Shown: positions 55,381 through 63,996 of the stretch, in pieces
Layout: every line of letters starts with the position of its first letter
How positions within the stretch are numbered: the first letter of the stretch is position 1
Origin: Crocinitomicaceae bacterium
Lineage (GTDB): Bacteria > Bacteroidota > Bacteroidia > Flavobacteriales_D > Crocinitomicaceae
Reading direction: 5' to 3'
Assembly (NCBI GenBank): GCA_016709005.1
Contig: JADJEU010000001.1
Coordinates: 310,001 to 374,000 of the forward strand
Length of the DNA: 64,000 nucleotides
Translations under genes and position numbers: made by a program
The notes under the pieces: generated by a model
Seen by the model: the letters and a program-made list of their open reading frames with translations, nothing else
Told to the model about the DNA's origin: nothing
The model's database searches: none

Positions 55381-56601
55381 ATGCGGGTAGGAATTATTGG
55401 TGGGGGAGCTGCAGGTTTTTTTTCGGCAATTCATGTCAAAGAAAATTATCCAAATGCGGAGGTCATCATTCTTGAAAAATCAACCAAAATTCTTTCCAAA
55501 GTAAAAGTATCAGGTGGTGGCAGATGTAATGTTTGCAACGGTTGTACTGATATTGATGAACTGAGTAAAAATTACCCCAGAGGTGGAAGACAACTCAGAA
55601 AATTATTTGGTTTTTTTAGCTCTGCAGATACCATGGCATGGTTCGAAAAACGTGGCGTGCCTTTGGTTATTCAAGAAGATCAGTGCGTCTTTCCAAAATC
55701 TCAAAATTCGCAAAGTATCATTGACTGTTTCATGAATGAATGCTTGCGACTGGGCGTGAAAATACGCACGTCAGCTGATGTCGTAGCACTTCTGAAATCT
55801 GACGATGACGCACATTTCTACCTTGAACTACCGCTTGGTGAAACATTACAATTCGACAAGGTAATTGTCACTACCGGTGGTCAGGCAAAAGCAGAAAAAT
55901 TTGATTGGCTTCGAAAAACTGGACATGAAATTGAAGAACCAGTTCCATCTCTTTTTACATTCAATATGCCTAATGAACCTGTCAAATCATTGATGGGAAT
56001 TGTTGTTGAAGATGCTCTGGTATCAATTCGTTCAACAAATCTAAAAGCAAATGGACCTTTGTTGATTACGCACTGGGGAATGAGTGGTCCTGCCATTTTA
56101 AAATTGTCAGCATTTGGTGCACGAATTCTGGCTGATAAAAAATATGATTTTGTTGTCAGCGTGAATTGGCTCAATCTTCCAAATGAATCTGAAATAAGAT
56201 CAAGAGTTGAAATACATTTGAAAGCGGGCGGAAACAAACAGATTTCCAATTTTAGAATCGGTGAAATTCCACAACGCTTGTGGGATTATTTACTCGATAA
56301 AATTCAAATTCCATTGGATAAAAATTGCGCTCATCTCAATTCCAAAGAGATTAATAAACTGGTGAATGTCTTATCGAATGATGCTTATCAAGTCTCTGGA
56401 AAAACAACCTTCAAAGAAGAGTTTGTGACGTGTGGTGGAGTTAGTTTGAATTCAGTTTCCATCCGAACCATGCAAAGCAAAAAAATGAAAGGACTTTATT
56501 TTGCAGGTGAAGTTTTAGATATTGACGGCGTCACGGGTGGATTTAACTTTCAGGCAGCGTGGACAACTGCTTTTGTGGCAGCGAAATTGGGAGAGGAGTA
56601 A
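55381..56601 (+). CDS. BaiN/HI0933-like FAD-dependent oxidoreductase
   Basis: A 406-residue flavoprotein. RVGIIGGGAAGFFSAIH is the FAD-binding Rossmann motif. ILSKVKVSGGGRCNVCNG and YPRGGRQLRKLFGFFS are the family's signature. VIVTTGGQA is the second nucleotide contact, and FAGEVLDIDGVTGGFNFQAA is the C-terminal FAD block. The family includes BaiN and 'aminoacetone oxidase' annotations; its true substrate in most bacteria is unknown. It starts 2 bases after DUF6495. Confidence 0.9.
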   Translation: MRVGIIGGGAAGFFSAIHVKENYPNAEVIILEKSTKILSKVKVSGGGRCNVCNGCTDIDELSKNYPRGGRQLRKLFGFFSSADTMAWFEKRGVPLVIQEDQCVFPKSQNSQSIIDCFMNECLRLGVKIRTSADVVALLKSDDDAHFYLELPLGETLQFDKVIVTTGGQAKAEKFDWLRKTGHEIEEPVPSLFTFNMPNEPVKSLMGIVVEDALVSIRSTNLKANGPLLITHWGMSGPAILKLSAFGARILADKKYDFVVSVNWLNLPNESEIRSRVEIHLKAGGNKQISNFRIGEIPQRLWDYLLDKIQIPLDKNCAHLNSKEINKLVNVLSNDAYQVSGKTTFKEEFVTCGGVSLNSVSIRTMQSKKMKGLYFAGEVLDIDGVTGGFNFQAAWTTAFVAAKLGEE

Positions 56602-56629
56602 GGATTAGGAATTCAACTCCTACAAGGTG

Positions 56630-56648
56630 GGACGGGGCGAGCCCGTCC
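56630..56648. repeat. REP-like GC-rich hairpin
   Basis: GGACGGG-GCGAG-CCCGTCC is a perfect 7-bp stem in otherwise AT-rich DNA, preceded by GTG. It lies between the convergent flavoprotein and DUF983 genes. It has no T tract. It resembles single REP hairpins mobilised by RAYT transposases, though no RAYT gene is in the window. Confidence 0.5.
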
Positions 56649-56656
56649 GATGCATA

Positions 56657-56735
56657 TCCAACCATCAACCCGTTAACCCATCAACCTTTCAACACTTCAA
56701 CTCATCAACCCTCCAACTCATCACTCCTTCAACTT
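56657..56735. repeat. degenerate CATCAACC tandem array
   Basis: Words such as ACCATCAACCC, ACCCATCAACC, TTTCAACACTTCAACTCA and CATCAACCCTCCAACTCATC follow one another, with a rough period of 8-9 bases. The array runs into the last codons of the DUF983 gene. This low-complexity style is common in intergenic DNA of Bacteroidota. Confidence 0.6.
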
Positions 56736-57113
56736 CTCAGCCAATTCTGCATCATAACGAATCCAATTGTGAATCCAAATAGAACGTCCCAAACGAAGCA
56801 TAACAGGATAAGCAAAATAAAAAGCTACAAACATTAAACTCAATGGAATCCATGGACCCAATGTTTCAGAAAAAAGTGCCATCATTAAAAATGGAAATTC
56901 AATTAAAATAACGATCGGGTAACTGGTCCACAAGGCACCAATCCAAAAGCCAGGTTCGATTTCATATTTTTGGTCACAAACCGGACAAAGGGTTGGCATG
57001 TCCATCATGTTTTTATAAACGAAGATTCCTTTTTTGGTAAAGAGATCTCCATGCCCGCATCTTGGACATTTTAAAGTAAGAATGGATCTATATCGGTTAT
57101 ACTTTTTTGCCAT
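56721..57113 (-). CDS. DUF983 family membrane protein
   Basis: A 130-residue protein starting MAKKYNRYRSILTLKCPRCG. Two CxxC pairs (CPRCG and CPVCD, near residues 16 and 42) suggest a small zinc-ribbon. Two membrane segments (about 55-80 and 90-115) follow WIGALWTSYPIVILIEFPFL. This is the DUF983 pattern. The start ATG 57113 overlaps the stop of the DEAD-box gene by one base (TGATG). Function unknown. Confidence 0.87.
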   Translation of the reverse strand: MAKKYNRYRSILTLKCPRCGHGDLFTKKGIFVYKNMMDMPTLCPVCDQKYEIEPGFWIGALWTSYPIVILIEFPFLMMALFSETLGPWIPLSLMFVAFYFAYPVMLRLGRSIWIHNWIRYDAELAEKLKE

Positions 57114-58423
57114 CAATCTGCAATGCGAATCCGGACTTGTTTTTTCTTGATTTTTTGACCTTGTGCAGATGCAAGAACTGATTTTGCTTTTGCTTTTTTA
57201 ACCGCAACAAATGAACGTCGATCCGTTACACTAATCAATCCAATCTCAGATTTATCAAGTTTACCAGTCTGACATAAAAATCCAACCAAATCAATTTTAT
57301 TGACTTTATCTTTTTTACCTAAATCAAAAAACAAAGTTTCCCATTTAGGTTCAAGTGGAACATTATTTCTTGAGTCGACGTTATTTTCAATTGGTTTTAT
57401 AGTGAGATATTCAGGCAAATATTCTTTTTCATTTAGAATAAAATGTACGTTACCTGATTTTCCTGCACGAGCCGTTCTTCCATTGCGATGCGTCATTGAT
57501 TTTTCATCGAGTGGCAATTGAAAGTGTACTACATGACCAACATCTGTTATATCTAATCCTCTTGCTGCAAGATCAGTTGAAACAAAAACAGGACAGGTTC
57601 CATTTCTGAATCGGATCAATGCTTTTTCACGATCATCTTGTTCTAATCCGCCATGAAAAACAGCGTGAACTAAATTGCGGTTATTGAAATAAACTGATAA
57701 ACGATCAACCGCATCCCGATGATTACAAAAGAAAATGGACGTTTCATCTTTGAACGAACAGGCAAGTAAAAAGGCCGTTTCCATCTTGTCAGTATCCTTT
57801 GAAGGAACGACAAAATAATCAGTTTTCAGTGCTTCGCTGCGTGAAAGAAAATTAACGGTGGCTGGATCTTTTAAACTCAAAAAATTTGGATACGATCTCA
57901 ACTCGGTTGCAGAGGTAAGTATTTGCGATTGCAGATTGTGAAGGCGCTCTGCAATACCTGACATTTCATTTTCAAATCCCAGTTCGAGTGATTTGTCAAA
58001 TTCATCCAGGACAAGCGTATGTACTTTGCGTACATAAATTATTTTGCGATGAATCAAATCCAATATTCGGCCAGGAGTTCCAACCAATATTGCCGGTGTT
58101 ACTTCCAAACTTCTTGATTCTTCACGAATGCTATGACCTCCATACACACATGCAATTCTGTTTCCAGTTGCCATTTTTCGAAAAACTGAATCAATTTGAA
58201 TCGCTAATTCGCGAACAGGAGCAATGATGATCACTTGAATTTCATTTGAATCTGTATCAAGTGATTTTAAAATGCTGAGTAAAAAGGCTACCGTTTTTCC
58301 ACTTCCGGTTGGTGAGTATAAAACTAAATCGCCAGAAGGTTTGTAAGCTTCCAATACTTCTTTTTGCATTTCATTGAGTTCAGAAATGCCAAGATTTTTT
58401 AGAAATTCGGATTGTTGATTCAT
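57113..58423 (-). CDS. DEAD-box RNA helicase, DbpA-like
   Basis: A 436-residue helicase. Motif Q region ELNEMQKEVLEAY; motif I YSPTGSGKTVAFLL; Ia IAPVREL; Ib VGTPGR; motif II LVLDEFDKSLE; III TSATEL; V VFVSTDLAARGLDITD; VI HRNGRTARAG. Motif II is DEFD rather than DEAD. The C-terminal domain (NKIDLVGFLCQTGKLDKSEI, ISVTDRRSFVAVKKAKAK) is a DbpA-type RNA-recognition fold, which in E. coli targets 23S rRNA hairpin 92. A role in large-subunit assembly is likely. The DUF983 gene is coupled downstream. Confidence 0.92.
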   Translation of the reverse strand: MNQQSEFLKNLGISELNEMQKEVLEAYKPSGDLVLYSPTGSGKTVAFLLSILKSLDTDSNEIQVIIIAPVRELAIQIDSVFRKMATGNRIACVYGGHSIREESRSLEVTPAILVGTPGRILDLIHRKIIYVRKVHTLVLDEFDKSLELGFENEMSGIAERLHNLQSQILTSATELRSYPNFLSLKDPATVNFLSRSEALKTDYFVVPSKDTDKMETAFLLACSFKDETSIFFCNHRDAVDRLSVYFNNRNLVHAVFHGGLEQDDREKALIRFRNGTCPVFVSTDLAARGLDITDVGHVVHFQLPLDEKSMTHRNGRTARAGKSGNVHFILNEKEYLPEYLTIKPIENNVDSRNNVPLEPKWETLFFDLGKKDKVNKIDLVGFLCQTGKLDKSEIGLISVTDRRSFVAVKKAKAKSVLASAQGQKIKKKQVRIRIAD

Positions 58424-58574
58424 TTCATAAAGGTAATGTTTATGATTCAGAGTGGGTGCACTGAAAGAATTGAATTTAGGATACTTTGAACGTTGGGAAA
58501 ATTCAGTTCATTTTATCTTATCAACAATATGCAAAAGTATTTTCAAATTTAAGGTCAAAGCATTTTTATCCTTC

Positions 58575-58582
58575 TATTTTTG
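58575..58582 (+). promoter_or_regulatory. Bacteroidota -7 promoter element
   Basis: TATTTTTG fits TAnnTTTG and lies 20 bases before ATG 58602. It rules out the long upstream frame (from 58452) as coding and supports the start of the next gene. Confidence 0.5.
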
Positions 58583-58601
58583 TCAAAAAAAAACAAAAAT
58601 T

Positions 58602-59278
58602 ATGAAACAAATCACATTGATGATGACGTTATTCTTGATGTCGCTAATTGGTATAAGCCAACAATTTTTGCCGCGTGTATTTGGTGTGTCAGAATCTAAA
58701 ACAGCCTATATTTTTAAGACAGATGGAACAAAGATCACGTGCCAGGTGAAAAATCTTAGCTGGAAAAAAGGCAACATTGACGCGATTAAAGTTGTGGATT
58801 TAGAAGGTAATGTTATCAAGTTATTGCCAACAGAAATATCTCACATGTATTTACCACCGAGTGGATTAAACAAATTAGGTAGTACACTTGATTTTATGGA
58901 TGATCCATCAAAATGGGGGACAACTGATTTAGATAAAACTTTATTAGGAGAAAAACTTGCCTATTACGAACAGTCAGCTTGTTTGATTAAAAAGAAAACG
59001 CTCACACTAATGATGCAAGTAGTGAATCCAACTTTCTGCACAAAAATCAGAGTGTATGGAGATTTATTCGCTGAAGAAAGTGTAACAGGTGAAGAGAAAT
59101 CCTATTATGTTAAGAAAAATGGTGATGCGGCAGCACATTTGATTGAGCGTTCTAACTATGAGGCAGAATTTAAAATTCTTTTGCAGATTGTCCTTCAGTA
59201 CTTGAAAAATTTGGAGCAGATGTTAAATGGAAAGATTTTGACAAACACGTTTGGGAATATGATCAGGCTTGTAAATAG
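58602..59278 (+). CDS. hypothetical secreted protein, frameshifted near its end as assembled
   Basis: It starts MKQITLMMTLFLMSLIGISQ, a signal peptide. TAYIFKTDGTKITCQVKNLS and LEGNVIKLLPTEISHMYLPP are beta-rich. As assembled the frame continues to 59288 with an unlikely tail (IVLQYLKNLEQMLNGKIL). One extra T in the four-T run near 59184-59187 gives LFADCPSVLEKFGADVKWKD and then DKHVWEYDQAC, ending at TAG 59276-59278. This is a much more natural end, with an exact 226-codon total. I take the repaired form as real. No family is recognised beyond weak similarity to DUF4369/DUF4468-type secreted proteins. A terminator follows. Confidence 0.75.
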
Positions 59279-59300
59279 TCTATACTAATACCTGAAACTT

Positions 59301-59335
59301 AAAAATGGCTGACCAAACTGGTTGGCCATTTTTTT
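59301..59335 (+). terminator. intrinsic terminator
   Basis: AAAAATGGC-TG-ACCA, loop AAC, TGGT-TG-GCCATTTTT followed by more T residues. It lies 22 bases after the TAG that ends the repaired frame. Confidence 0.88.
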
Positions 59336-59400
59336 GTCAGTTCTTTGGCTGATTTTTATTCATTATATTTAAATCTTATTTTTATTCAAAATTAAATTTC

Positions 59401-59946
59401 ATGGAAGCACGCACAGTTGATTTTTCACGCACTACAATTACCGAATTAATGATTCCTTCTTTTGCCAATTTTTCCGGAAAAGTTCATGGGGGAATTTTGC
59501 TGGGAATGATGGACAAAGTGGCTTACGTATGTGCTGCAAAACATTCCGGTGCTTATTGTGTAACAGTTTCGGTTGATGGTGTTGAGTTCAAGGAACCCGT
59601 TGAAGTAGGAGAGTTGGTTTCACTTTCTGCCTCGGTAAACTATGTTGGAAATAGTTCCATGATTATTGGAATTCGCGTTGAATCGCTCAAACCAAAAACC
59701 GGACAAAAGAAACATACGAATTCGTGCTATTTCACGATGGTGGCAAAAAATGAAGACGGTACACTGATGCAGGTTCCAAAATTAATTTTCCAGAACAATG
59801 AAGACATTCGCCGTTTTTGGGATGCCAAAAACCTGAAGAAAATGCGGAATGACATAACGGTAATGCTGAATACTGAAGTAAAAGACATGTCGTTTGATGC
59901 TATGCTTCAATCCATTGAAGGTGATCGTTTTGAGTTGGGTTTTTAA
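59401..59946 (+). CDS. acyl-CoA thioesterase (hotdog fold)
   Basis: A 181-residue cytoplasmic enzyme with a single hotdog domain. FSGKVHGGILLGMMDKVAYV is the family's N/D-HGG...D active-site helix (KVHGG with D39 in MMDK), and VELKSSVNYVG-type strand SLSASVNYVGNSSMIIGIRV follows. The C-terminal ~50 residues are helical (RRFWDAKNLKKMRND). It should hydrolyse acyl-CoA; chain length is unknown. Single-gene unit between two terminator/promoter regions. Confidence 0.88.
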   Translation: MEARTVDFSRTTITELMIPSFANFSGKVHGGILLGMMDKVAYVCAAKHSGAYCVTVSVDGVEFKEPVEVGELVSLSASVNYVGNSSMIIGIRVESLKPKTGQKKHTNSCYFTMVAKNEDGTLMQVPKLIFQNNEDIRRFWDAKNLKKMRNDITVMLNTEVKDMSFDAMLQSIEGDRFELGF

Positions 59947-59999
59947 AGCGCAACCGTACAAACTTTTTCCAATTGTTAACTTCTTTCTGCTAAATCGTA

Positions 60000-60030
60000 T
60001 TGACAATCAACTGCCATTGCTCTAAATTTG
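60000..60030 (+). promoter_or_regulatory. Bacteroidota-type promoter (TTG - 20 bp - TAAATTTG)
   Basis: TTG at 60000-60002 and TAAATTTG at 60023-60030 lie upstream of ATG 60055 at the usual distance. Confidence 0.55.
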
Positions 60031-60054
60031 CATGATATTTGATAGTATCTAGAT

Positions 60055-60339
60055 ATGAAAACGAAACTAATTTTAATTTCATTCATCTTTCTGATTTTTG
60101 CCGGACAGGCCAAGGCTTCAGTGTATATTCAATATTATAACAAGGATAGCAAAACGTATACATTTGATGTCAAAATTGCTGGTACAATGACAAAAGTTGA
60201 ATTCGGAGGCAGCAGAACTTCAAGCGTTACCATTCAGGGAGGCTCGAGTGAATGTATCATTTATACAAGTTGTGGCGAAGTAAAACTTTCGAACAACGTT
60301 AAAATCACTATTTCCAACGGTTGTATCACAATCGGATAA
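60055..60339 (+). CDS. small secreted hypothetical protein
   Basis: A 94-residue protein with a signal peptide (MKTKLILISFIFLIFAGQAK), leaving ~72 residues of beta-rich mature protein (SVYIQYYNKDSKTYTFDVKI). Two cysteines (CIIYTSCGEV), and a third near the end (NGCITIG), may form a disulfide. It has its own promoter. Not recognised; a small exported beta-sandwich is all that can be said. Confidence 0.72.
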   Translation: MKTKLILISFIFLIFAGQAKASVYIQYYNKDSKTYTFDVKIAGTMTKVEFGGSRTSSVTIQGGSSECIIYTSCGEVKLSNNVKITISNGCITIG

Positions 60340-60469
60340 AATTTCTGTAACAATTTTCAAGTACTGCCGTAACCAATTGTGTAACAAACGTTATTTGGTT
60401 AAAGCGCTTAATTCTTTTACGGTTTTCCTTCTGCTAAGATTTTAAGCGCTCATTTATTTATGTGGTTTT

Positions 60470-60512
60470 AAAGGGAGTTCTCTAACGACAAAAGGGGGAC
60501 TCCTTTTAGTTT
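60470..60512. terminator. candidate hairpin in the 221-base gap before 60561
   Basis: AAAGGGAGT (60470-60478) can pair with ACTCCTTTT (60499-60507) with one mismatch, around a 20-base loop, followed by a T-rich tail (AGTTTTAATT). The same gap also holds the palindrome AAGCGCTT near 60405 and GAGCGCTTAAAA (reverse) near 60443. Confidence 0.4.
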
Positions 60513-60560
60513 TAATTAAACCGATCGTACCAAGATGGCAGAATATTCGTAACTTGTAGT

Positions 60561-61196
60561 ATGTTTTTGAAACGATTAGGCTTACTCATTATATTAACTG
60601 CTTCCTTCACAACCTATTCAGGTGGTATTCCGGTATCGGTAAGCTATGTCAATCAAAAATCAGCCAACCAGGCTGAATCTGTAGATCTGGTTAAAGCGGT
60701 CACTATAGGCTCCAAAGCAACACTGGTAAATTTTGAAAATACGGATTCACTTTTTAGAATCTGGAAAATTTCAGGCGCAGGTTTTGATGGTTCAGCTCAA
60801 CTATTTGTTTCAAAAGAACGAGGCATCGGTTGGCAAATAGGAATGGACGGAGATTCTCTCAAAGTTTTAATTGCCCGGGATCTTAAGAATGCCAGTGATC
60901 CGCGTTTAATTTCAATTACTACCAATTTTGTGGCAGGCTTGTTTATGCTTGAAAATTTTGAACCCACTTGTAACAGTTATTTTAAACTCTATGCGCTCAA
61001 AAATAGCTGGGATGCAGATGTTGAATATGTGGGCGCATATGCTTTTGAAATGGAGTCTTCAAGCCCATGTTCAAGCGGAAGCTGGAAGGTTAAAACAGGA
61101 AAACTGAAGGTTCATACTAAAGTGGTTTATGCCGCAATTTTTAGTGCAATTATGACGCACAATATCCGACCGCTTTTTAAAGACTATGTTCTTTAA
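60561..61196 (+). CDS. hypothetical secreted protein
   Basis: A 211-residue protein with a signal peptide (MFLKRLGLLIILTASFTTYS). IPVSVSYVNQKSANQAESVD and KATLVNFENTDSLFRIWKIS are beta-rich, and no motif is recognised. It converges on the GNAT gene, 7 bases between stops. Confidence 0.72.
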   Translation: MFLKRLGLLIILTASFTTYSGGIPVSVSYVNQKSANQAESVDLVKAVTIGSKATLVNFENTDSLFRIWKISGAGFDGSAQLFVSKERGIGWQIGMDGDSLKVLIARDLKNASDPRLISITTNFVAGLFMLENFEPTCNSYFKLYALKNSWDADVEYVGAYAFEMESSSPCSSGSWKVKTGKLKVHTKVVYAAIFSAIMTHNIRPLFKDYVL

Positions 61197-61203
61197 TCCT
61201 TGA

Positions 61204-61629
61204 TTACGACCACTTCACCAATGTTTTTTCCATGAAGACTTCTGGTTGTGTTGGTCTTGAAAAACCATATTTTTCGTACAGGCCATGGGCATCACGGGTG
61301 GCAAGATTCCAACGATGTATTTTTGCATATTCAGGATCATTAAATATAAAATCCAGTAGAATTTTTGAATAACCTTTGCCTTTGTAATCCTTATGAATCA
61401 AAACATCCATCAGGTAGGCAAATACAACGGTGTCTGAAAGTACCCGGGCAAAACCAATTTGCTGGCCATTAAGATATAAACCATAACAACGTGAATTTTC
61501 AATTGTCGTTTGAATTTCAGTAACAGTGCGTGATTTACCCCAATAAGTTTCATGAAGCATAGATTGAATGAACAAGGGATCAAGCTTTGTTTTATCTTTA
61601 CTTACAATTGGTACTTGCGGGGAATTCAT
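61204..61629 (-). CDS. GNAT family N-acetyltransferase
   Basis: A 141-residue cytoplasmic acetyltransferase. CYGLYLNGQQIGFARVLSDT is strand 2-3. VFAYLMDVLIHKDYKGKGYS carries motif A with the acetyl-CoA pyrophosphate loop (KDYKGKGYSK), and WNLATRDAHGLYEKYGFSRP is motif B. This is the short GNAT subgroup usually with small-molecule substrates. Substrate unknown. Confidence 0.9.
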   Translation of the reverse strand: MNSPQVPIVSKDKTKLDPLFIQSMLHETYWGKSRTVTEIQTTIENSRCYGLYLNGQQIGFARVLSDTVVFAYLMDVLIHKDYKGKGYSKILLDFIFNDPEYAKIHRWNLATRDAHGLYEKYGFSRPTQPEVFMEKTLVKWS

Positions 61630-61688
61630 AATATCTGTATTTTTAGCAAGAATTAAATGTACGAATTACCGTATACTGTTGCTGAAAA

Positions 61689-62612
61689 ATGCTTAAAAAA
61701 TATATCACCTTCGCGTTCATTCTATTTGGTTTGTTACCATGTGTACAAGCTGAAGAAGTTGAGCGCAGAAGTGATGCGTGGATTACAGATTTTTTTCAGA
61801 AGGGAATTATGTCTGCGTTCGCAGAGTATAATCTAAAGCTTTCGCCACCGCAAAACCCATCACCGAATTATTATAAACGAATGAGTTATTCTGTTGAATA
61901 CAGCAGATTTACAAATACCTATTCCCTGCGATTTGTGTATGAATATCGCGATGACTGGAATGTTTTGACTGATAATGGAAATCATCCACCAGCACAAGAA
62001 CAACCTTATCAAACAGGATCAAAAATTCAGCCCTGGACAAATTCAAATGGGTTAGGAACTTATTCTGAAGTTTATCAGCGAAGCATTCCAAACTGGATGA
62101 TTTTTCAAAGTTTGGATAGTTTATTGATCATGCAGGGAAAACTTGGAAATCCATTACCGCCTTTAACAGGACTCTTTCATTCAGACGAACTAAAAGCAAT
62201 GAAAAAATTGCAAAAGACCAATAAGGCAGCTATGCTATCTTGTTTTGAATTTGATCAGGCAGGTAATCTGGTAGAGTTTTCTAAATCTTATTTGGATGAA
62301 TTCAAAGAAGAGAATCTTAAATTGAAAAAACCGGTTGAAGATTTTTCAATAGTCATTCGAAATAAAGCTGATGACGTCGTATTCGTGAAACCCATTTTGC
62401 ATGGCTCCGACATACAAATTATTGAGGGAGTGTTATTGAAGTATGGGGATAAGCGAGCAAAGATTTACAATTTTGAATTGAACGCAATTTTACACAAATT
62501 CATTCCTCAAATATTTGCCAATCCGCAAGAAATAATCGAAAAATACATCACGGATTTGCAGGAAGAAAGCGACACGGAGTTTATGCGTTTTCAAACTAGT
62601 GCTATAAAATAG
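61689..62612 (+). CDS. hypothetical secreted protein
   Basis: A 307-residue protein with a signal peptide (MLKKYITFAFILFGLLPCVQ). The mature part is charged with no cysteine pattern (RMSYSVEYSRFTNTYSLRFV, KPILHGSDIQIIEGVLLKYG). It has a stretch of lysine-rich helix (KAMKKLQKTNKAAML). No family recognised. It is the first of a rightward run of four genes with gaps of 11 bases or less. Confidence 0.7.
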   Translation: MLKKYITFAFILFGLLPCVQAEEVERRSDAWITDFFQKGIMSAFAEYNLKLSPPQNPSPNYYKRMSYSVEYSRFTNTYSLRFVYEYRDDWNVLTDNGNHPPAQEQPYQTGSKIQPWTNSNGLGTYSEVYQRSIPNWMIFQSLDSLLIMQGKLGNPLPPLTGLFHSDELKAMKKLQKTNKAAMLSCFEFDQAGNLVEFSKSYLDEFKEENLKLKKPVEDFSIVIRNKADDVVFVKPILHGSDIQIIEGVLLKYGDKRAKIYNFELNAILHKFIPQIFANPQEIIEKYITDLQEESDTEFMRFQTSAIK

Positions 62613-62623
62613 CGAGCATCCGG

Positions 62624-63145
62624 ATGAGTAAACGAGAACTTTCAAAATACCTTCATTCACTCTCAAAAAAAGAACTCGAAACACAAGTTCAGGAGCTTTA
62701 TGACAGGCTGAAAGAAGTTCGTGAGTTTTACAATTTTGTTTTCAATCCCAAGGAAGACAAAATGGTAGATGAAGCAAAATTTAAAATCTCAAAAGAATAT
62801 TTTCCAGTATCCAATCGCAAGCCCAAAAGAAGAAGATCCGTTGCGCAAAAATACATTCGCACGTTTATAAAGCTTGGCGTAGATCCGCATTTGATTGCTG
62901 ATGTCATGCTATATAACATTGAAGTTGCTCAGGCAGCCAATGCGGATAAATCAATCAATCAGGATTCATTTTACAAAAGTATGCTCAACTCTTTTGAAGA
63001 ATCTTTGAAATACTTTCAAGAAAATAATCTGACAACAAAATTTCGTCCGCGAATTGATAAGATAATGGAAAACACAGAGACTCAAAAGTGGATCAATGCG
63101 GATGCGTTTGAAGTAAAGTTTGATCAGTTGATTTTAAATAAATAA
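62624..63145 (+). CDS. DUF6155 family protein
   Basis: A 173-residue cytoplasmic, mostly helical protein. MSKRELSKYLHSLSKKELET opens the conserved DUF6155 pattern as I recall it, followed by the basic linker NRKPKRRRSVAQKYIRTFIK. No enzyme motif. It starts 11 bases after the previous gene and ends one base before the next. Confidence 0.75.
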   Translation: MSKRELSKYLHSLSKKELETQVQELYDRLKEVREFYNFVFNPKEDKMVDEAKFKISKEYFPVSNRKPKRRRSVAQKYIRTFIKLGVDPHLIADVMLYNIEVAQAANADKSINQDSFYKSMLNSFEESLKYFQENNLTTKFRPRIDKIMENTETQKWINADAFEVKFDQLILNK

Positions 63146-63146
63146 A

Positions 63147-63662
63147 ATGAAAGGATTGGTTTTATTTCTGCTCCTTGCTTCTGTAATTTTTGGCAACTCT
63201 TTTGCTGCGTCTTTTCCAGAACGCTGTGAAGGGAGATGGCAAGGCATGATGTACATCTGGTCAAGAGGAGTATTGAGAGACAGCGTTGGAATTATTTTCA
63301 CTGTTCAACCTATAGCCACTGAAGTGAGAGCCTGGACCTGGACAACAGAATATATTTCTGAAAAAATGCCTATGACAAAGGCTTATAAGCTGATTCAAAA
63401 AAGTGAACTGAGCAATGAATTCCTGCTGGATGAAGGGGATGGAGTAGTGCTTACCAACTATGTTTTTGAAAATAAAATGTATAGTTTATTCAAGGTTGGC
63501 AAAATTTGGCTTAGCTCATCGTATGAATTTTTGAACGAGTCGCTGGTATTTGAAGTGACTTCTGGCATAAAATCAAAGGTGGAATCGAAAGGTGTACTGA
63601 ATTTTACATTTGATTTCTTACAAAGGGTTATTTTAAAAAAAAATGTTAATGAAAAGTATTAA
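63147..63662 (+). CDS. hypothetical secreted protein
   Basis: A 171-residue protein with a signal peptide (MKGLVLFLLLASVIFGNSFA). FPERCEGRWQGMMYIWSRGV begins a lipocalin/fatty-acid-binding-like beta region. EGRWQGMM resembles the QGQWKGLD segment of the protein at 9183. Its end overlaps the next gene by 14 bases. Confidence 0.7.
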   Translation: MKGLVLFLLLASVIFGNSFAASFPERCEGRWQGMMYIWSRGVLRDSVGIIFTVQPIATEVRAWTWTTEYISEKMPMTKAYKLIQKSELSNEFLLDEGDGVVLTNYVFENKMYSLFKVGKIWLSSSYEFLNESLVFEVTSGIKSKVESKGVLNFTFDFLQRVILKKNVNEKY

Positions 63663-63996
63663 TAAGAGTTTGATATTATTGTTTAGTATCCTCTTTTTTG
63701 TGGCTTGCGAATCACATGTCGAAATAGCTGTTCAATGTGTCGACGCTCAATCAAATGAGCCTATCGAAGGCGTTGCCGTGTCTGTTAACGCTGGCATGGA
63801 TGGTGACTATACTAAAAGTACAGACAGTGGCATCACAGATAGCAATGGCTGGTATAAAACAGATATCATGATTGGTTGCCCGGGTAAATGTTATGACATC
63901 TATATCACTTATGAAAAAGATGGATATGATTTAAGAAAAGATTTGAATGTCACAGATGGTGTGGTTAAACTTCACTCCACATCATGGTCTGAGTAA
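63649..63996 (+). CDS. predicted lipoprotein with a carboxypeptidase-regulatory-like beta-domain
   Basis: A 115-residue protein starting MKSINKSLILLFSILFFVAC; the ATG two codons earlier is an alternative start. LFFVAC is a lipobox with Cys 20. The mature part (VEIAVQCVDAQSNEPIEGVA, GITDSNGWYKTDIMIG) is one Ig/CarboxypepD_reg-like sandwich. It ends at the window edge with a stop at 63994-63996. It overlaps the preceding gene by 14 bases. Confidence 0.75.
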   Translation: MKSINKSLILLFSILFFVACESHVEIAVQCVDAQSNEPIEGVAVSVNAGMDGDYTKSTDSGITDSNGWYKTDIMIGCPGKCYDIYITYEKDGYDLRKDLNVTDGVVKLHSTSWSE

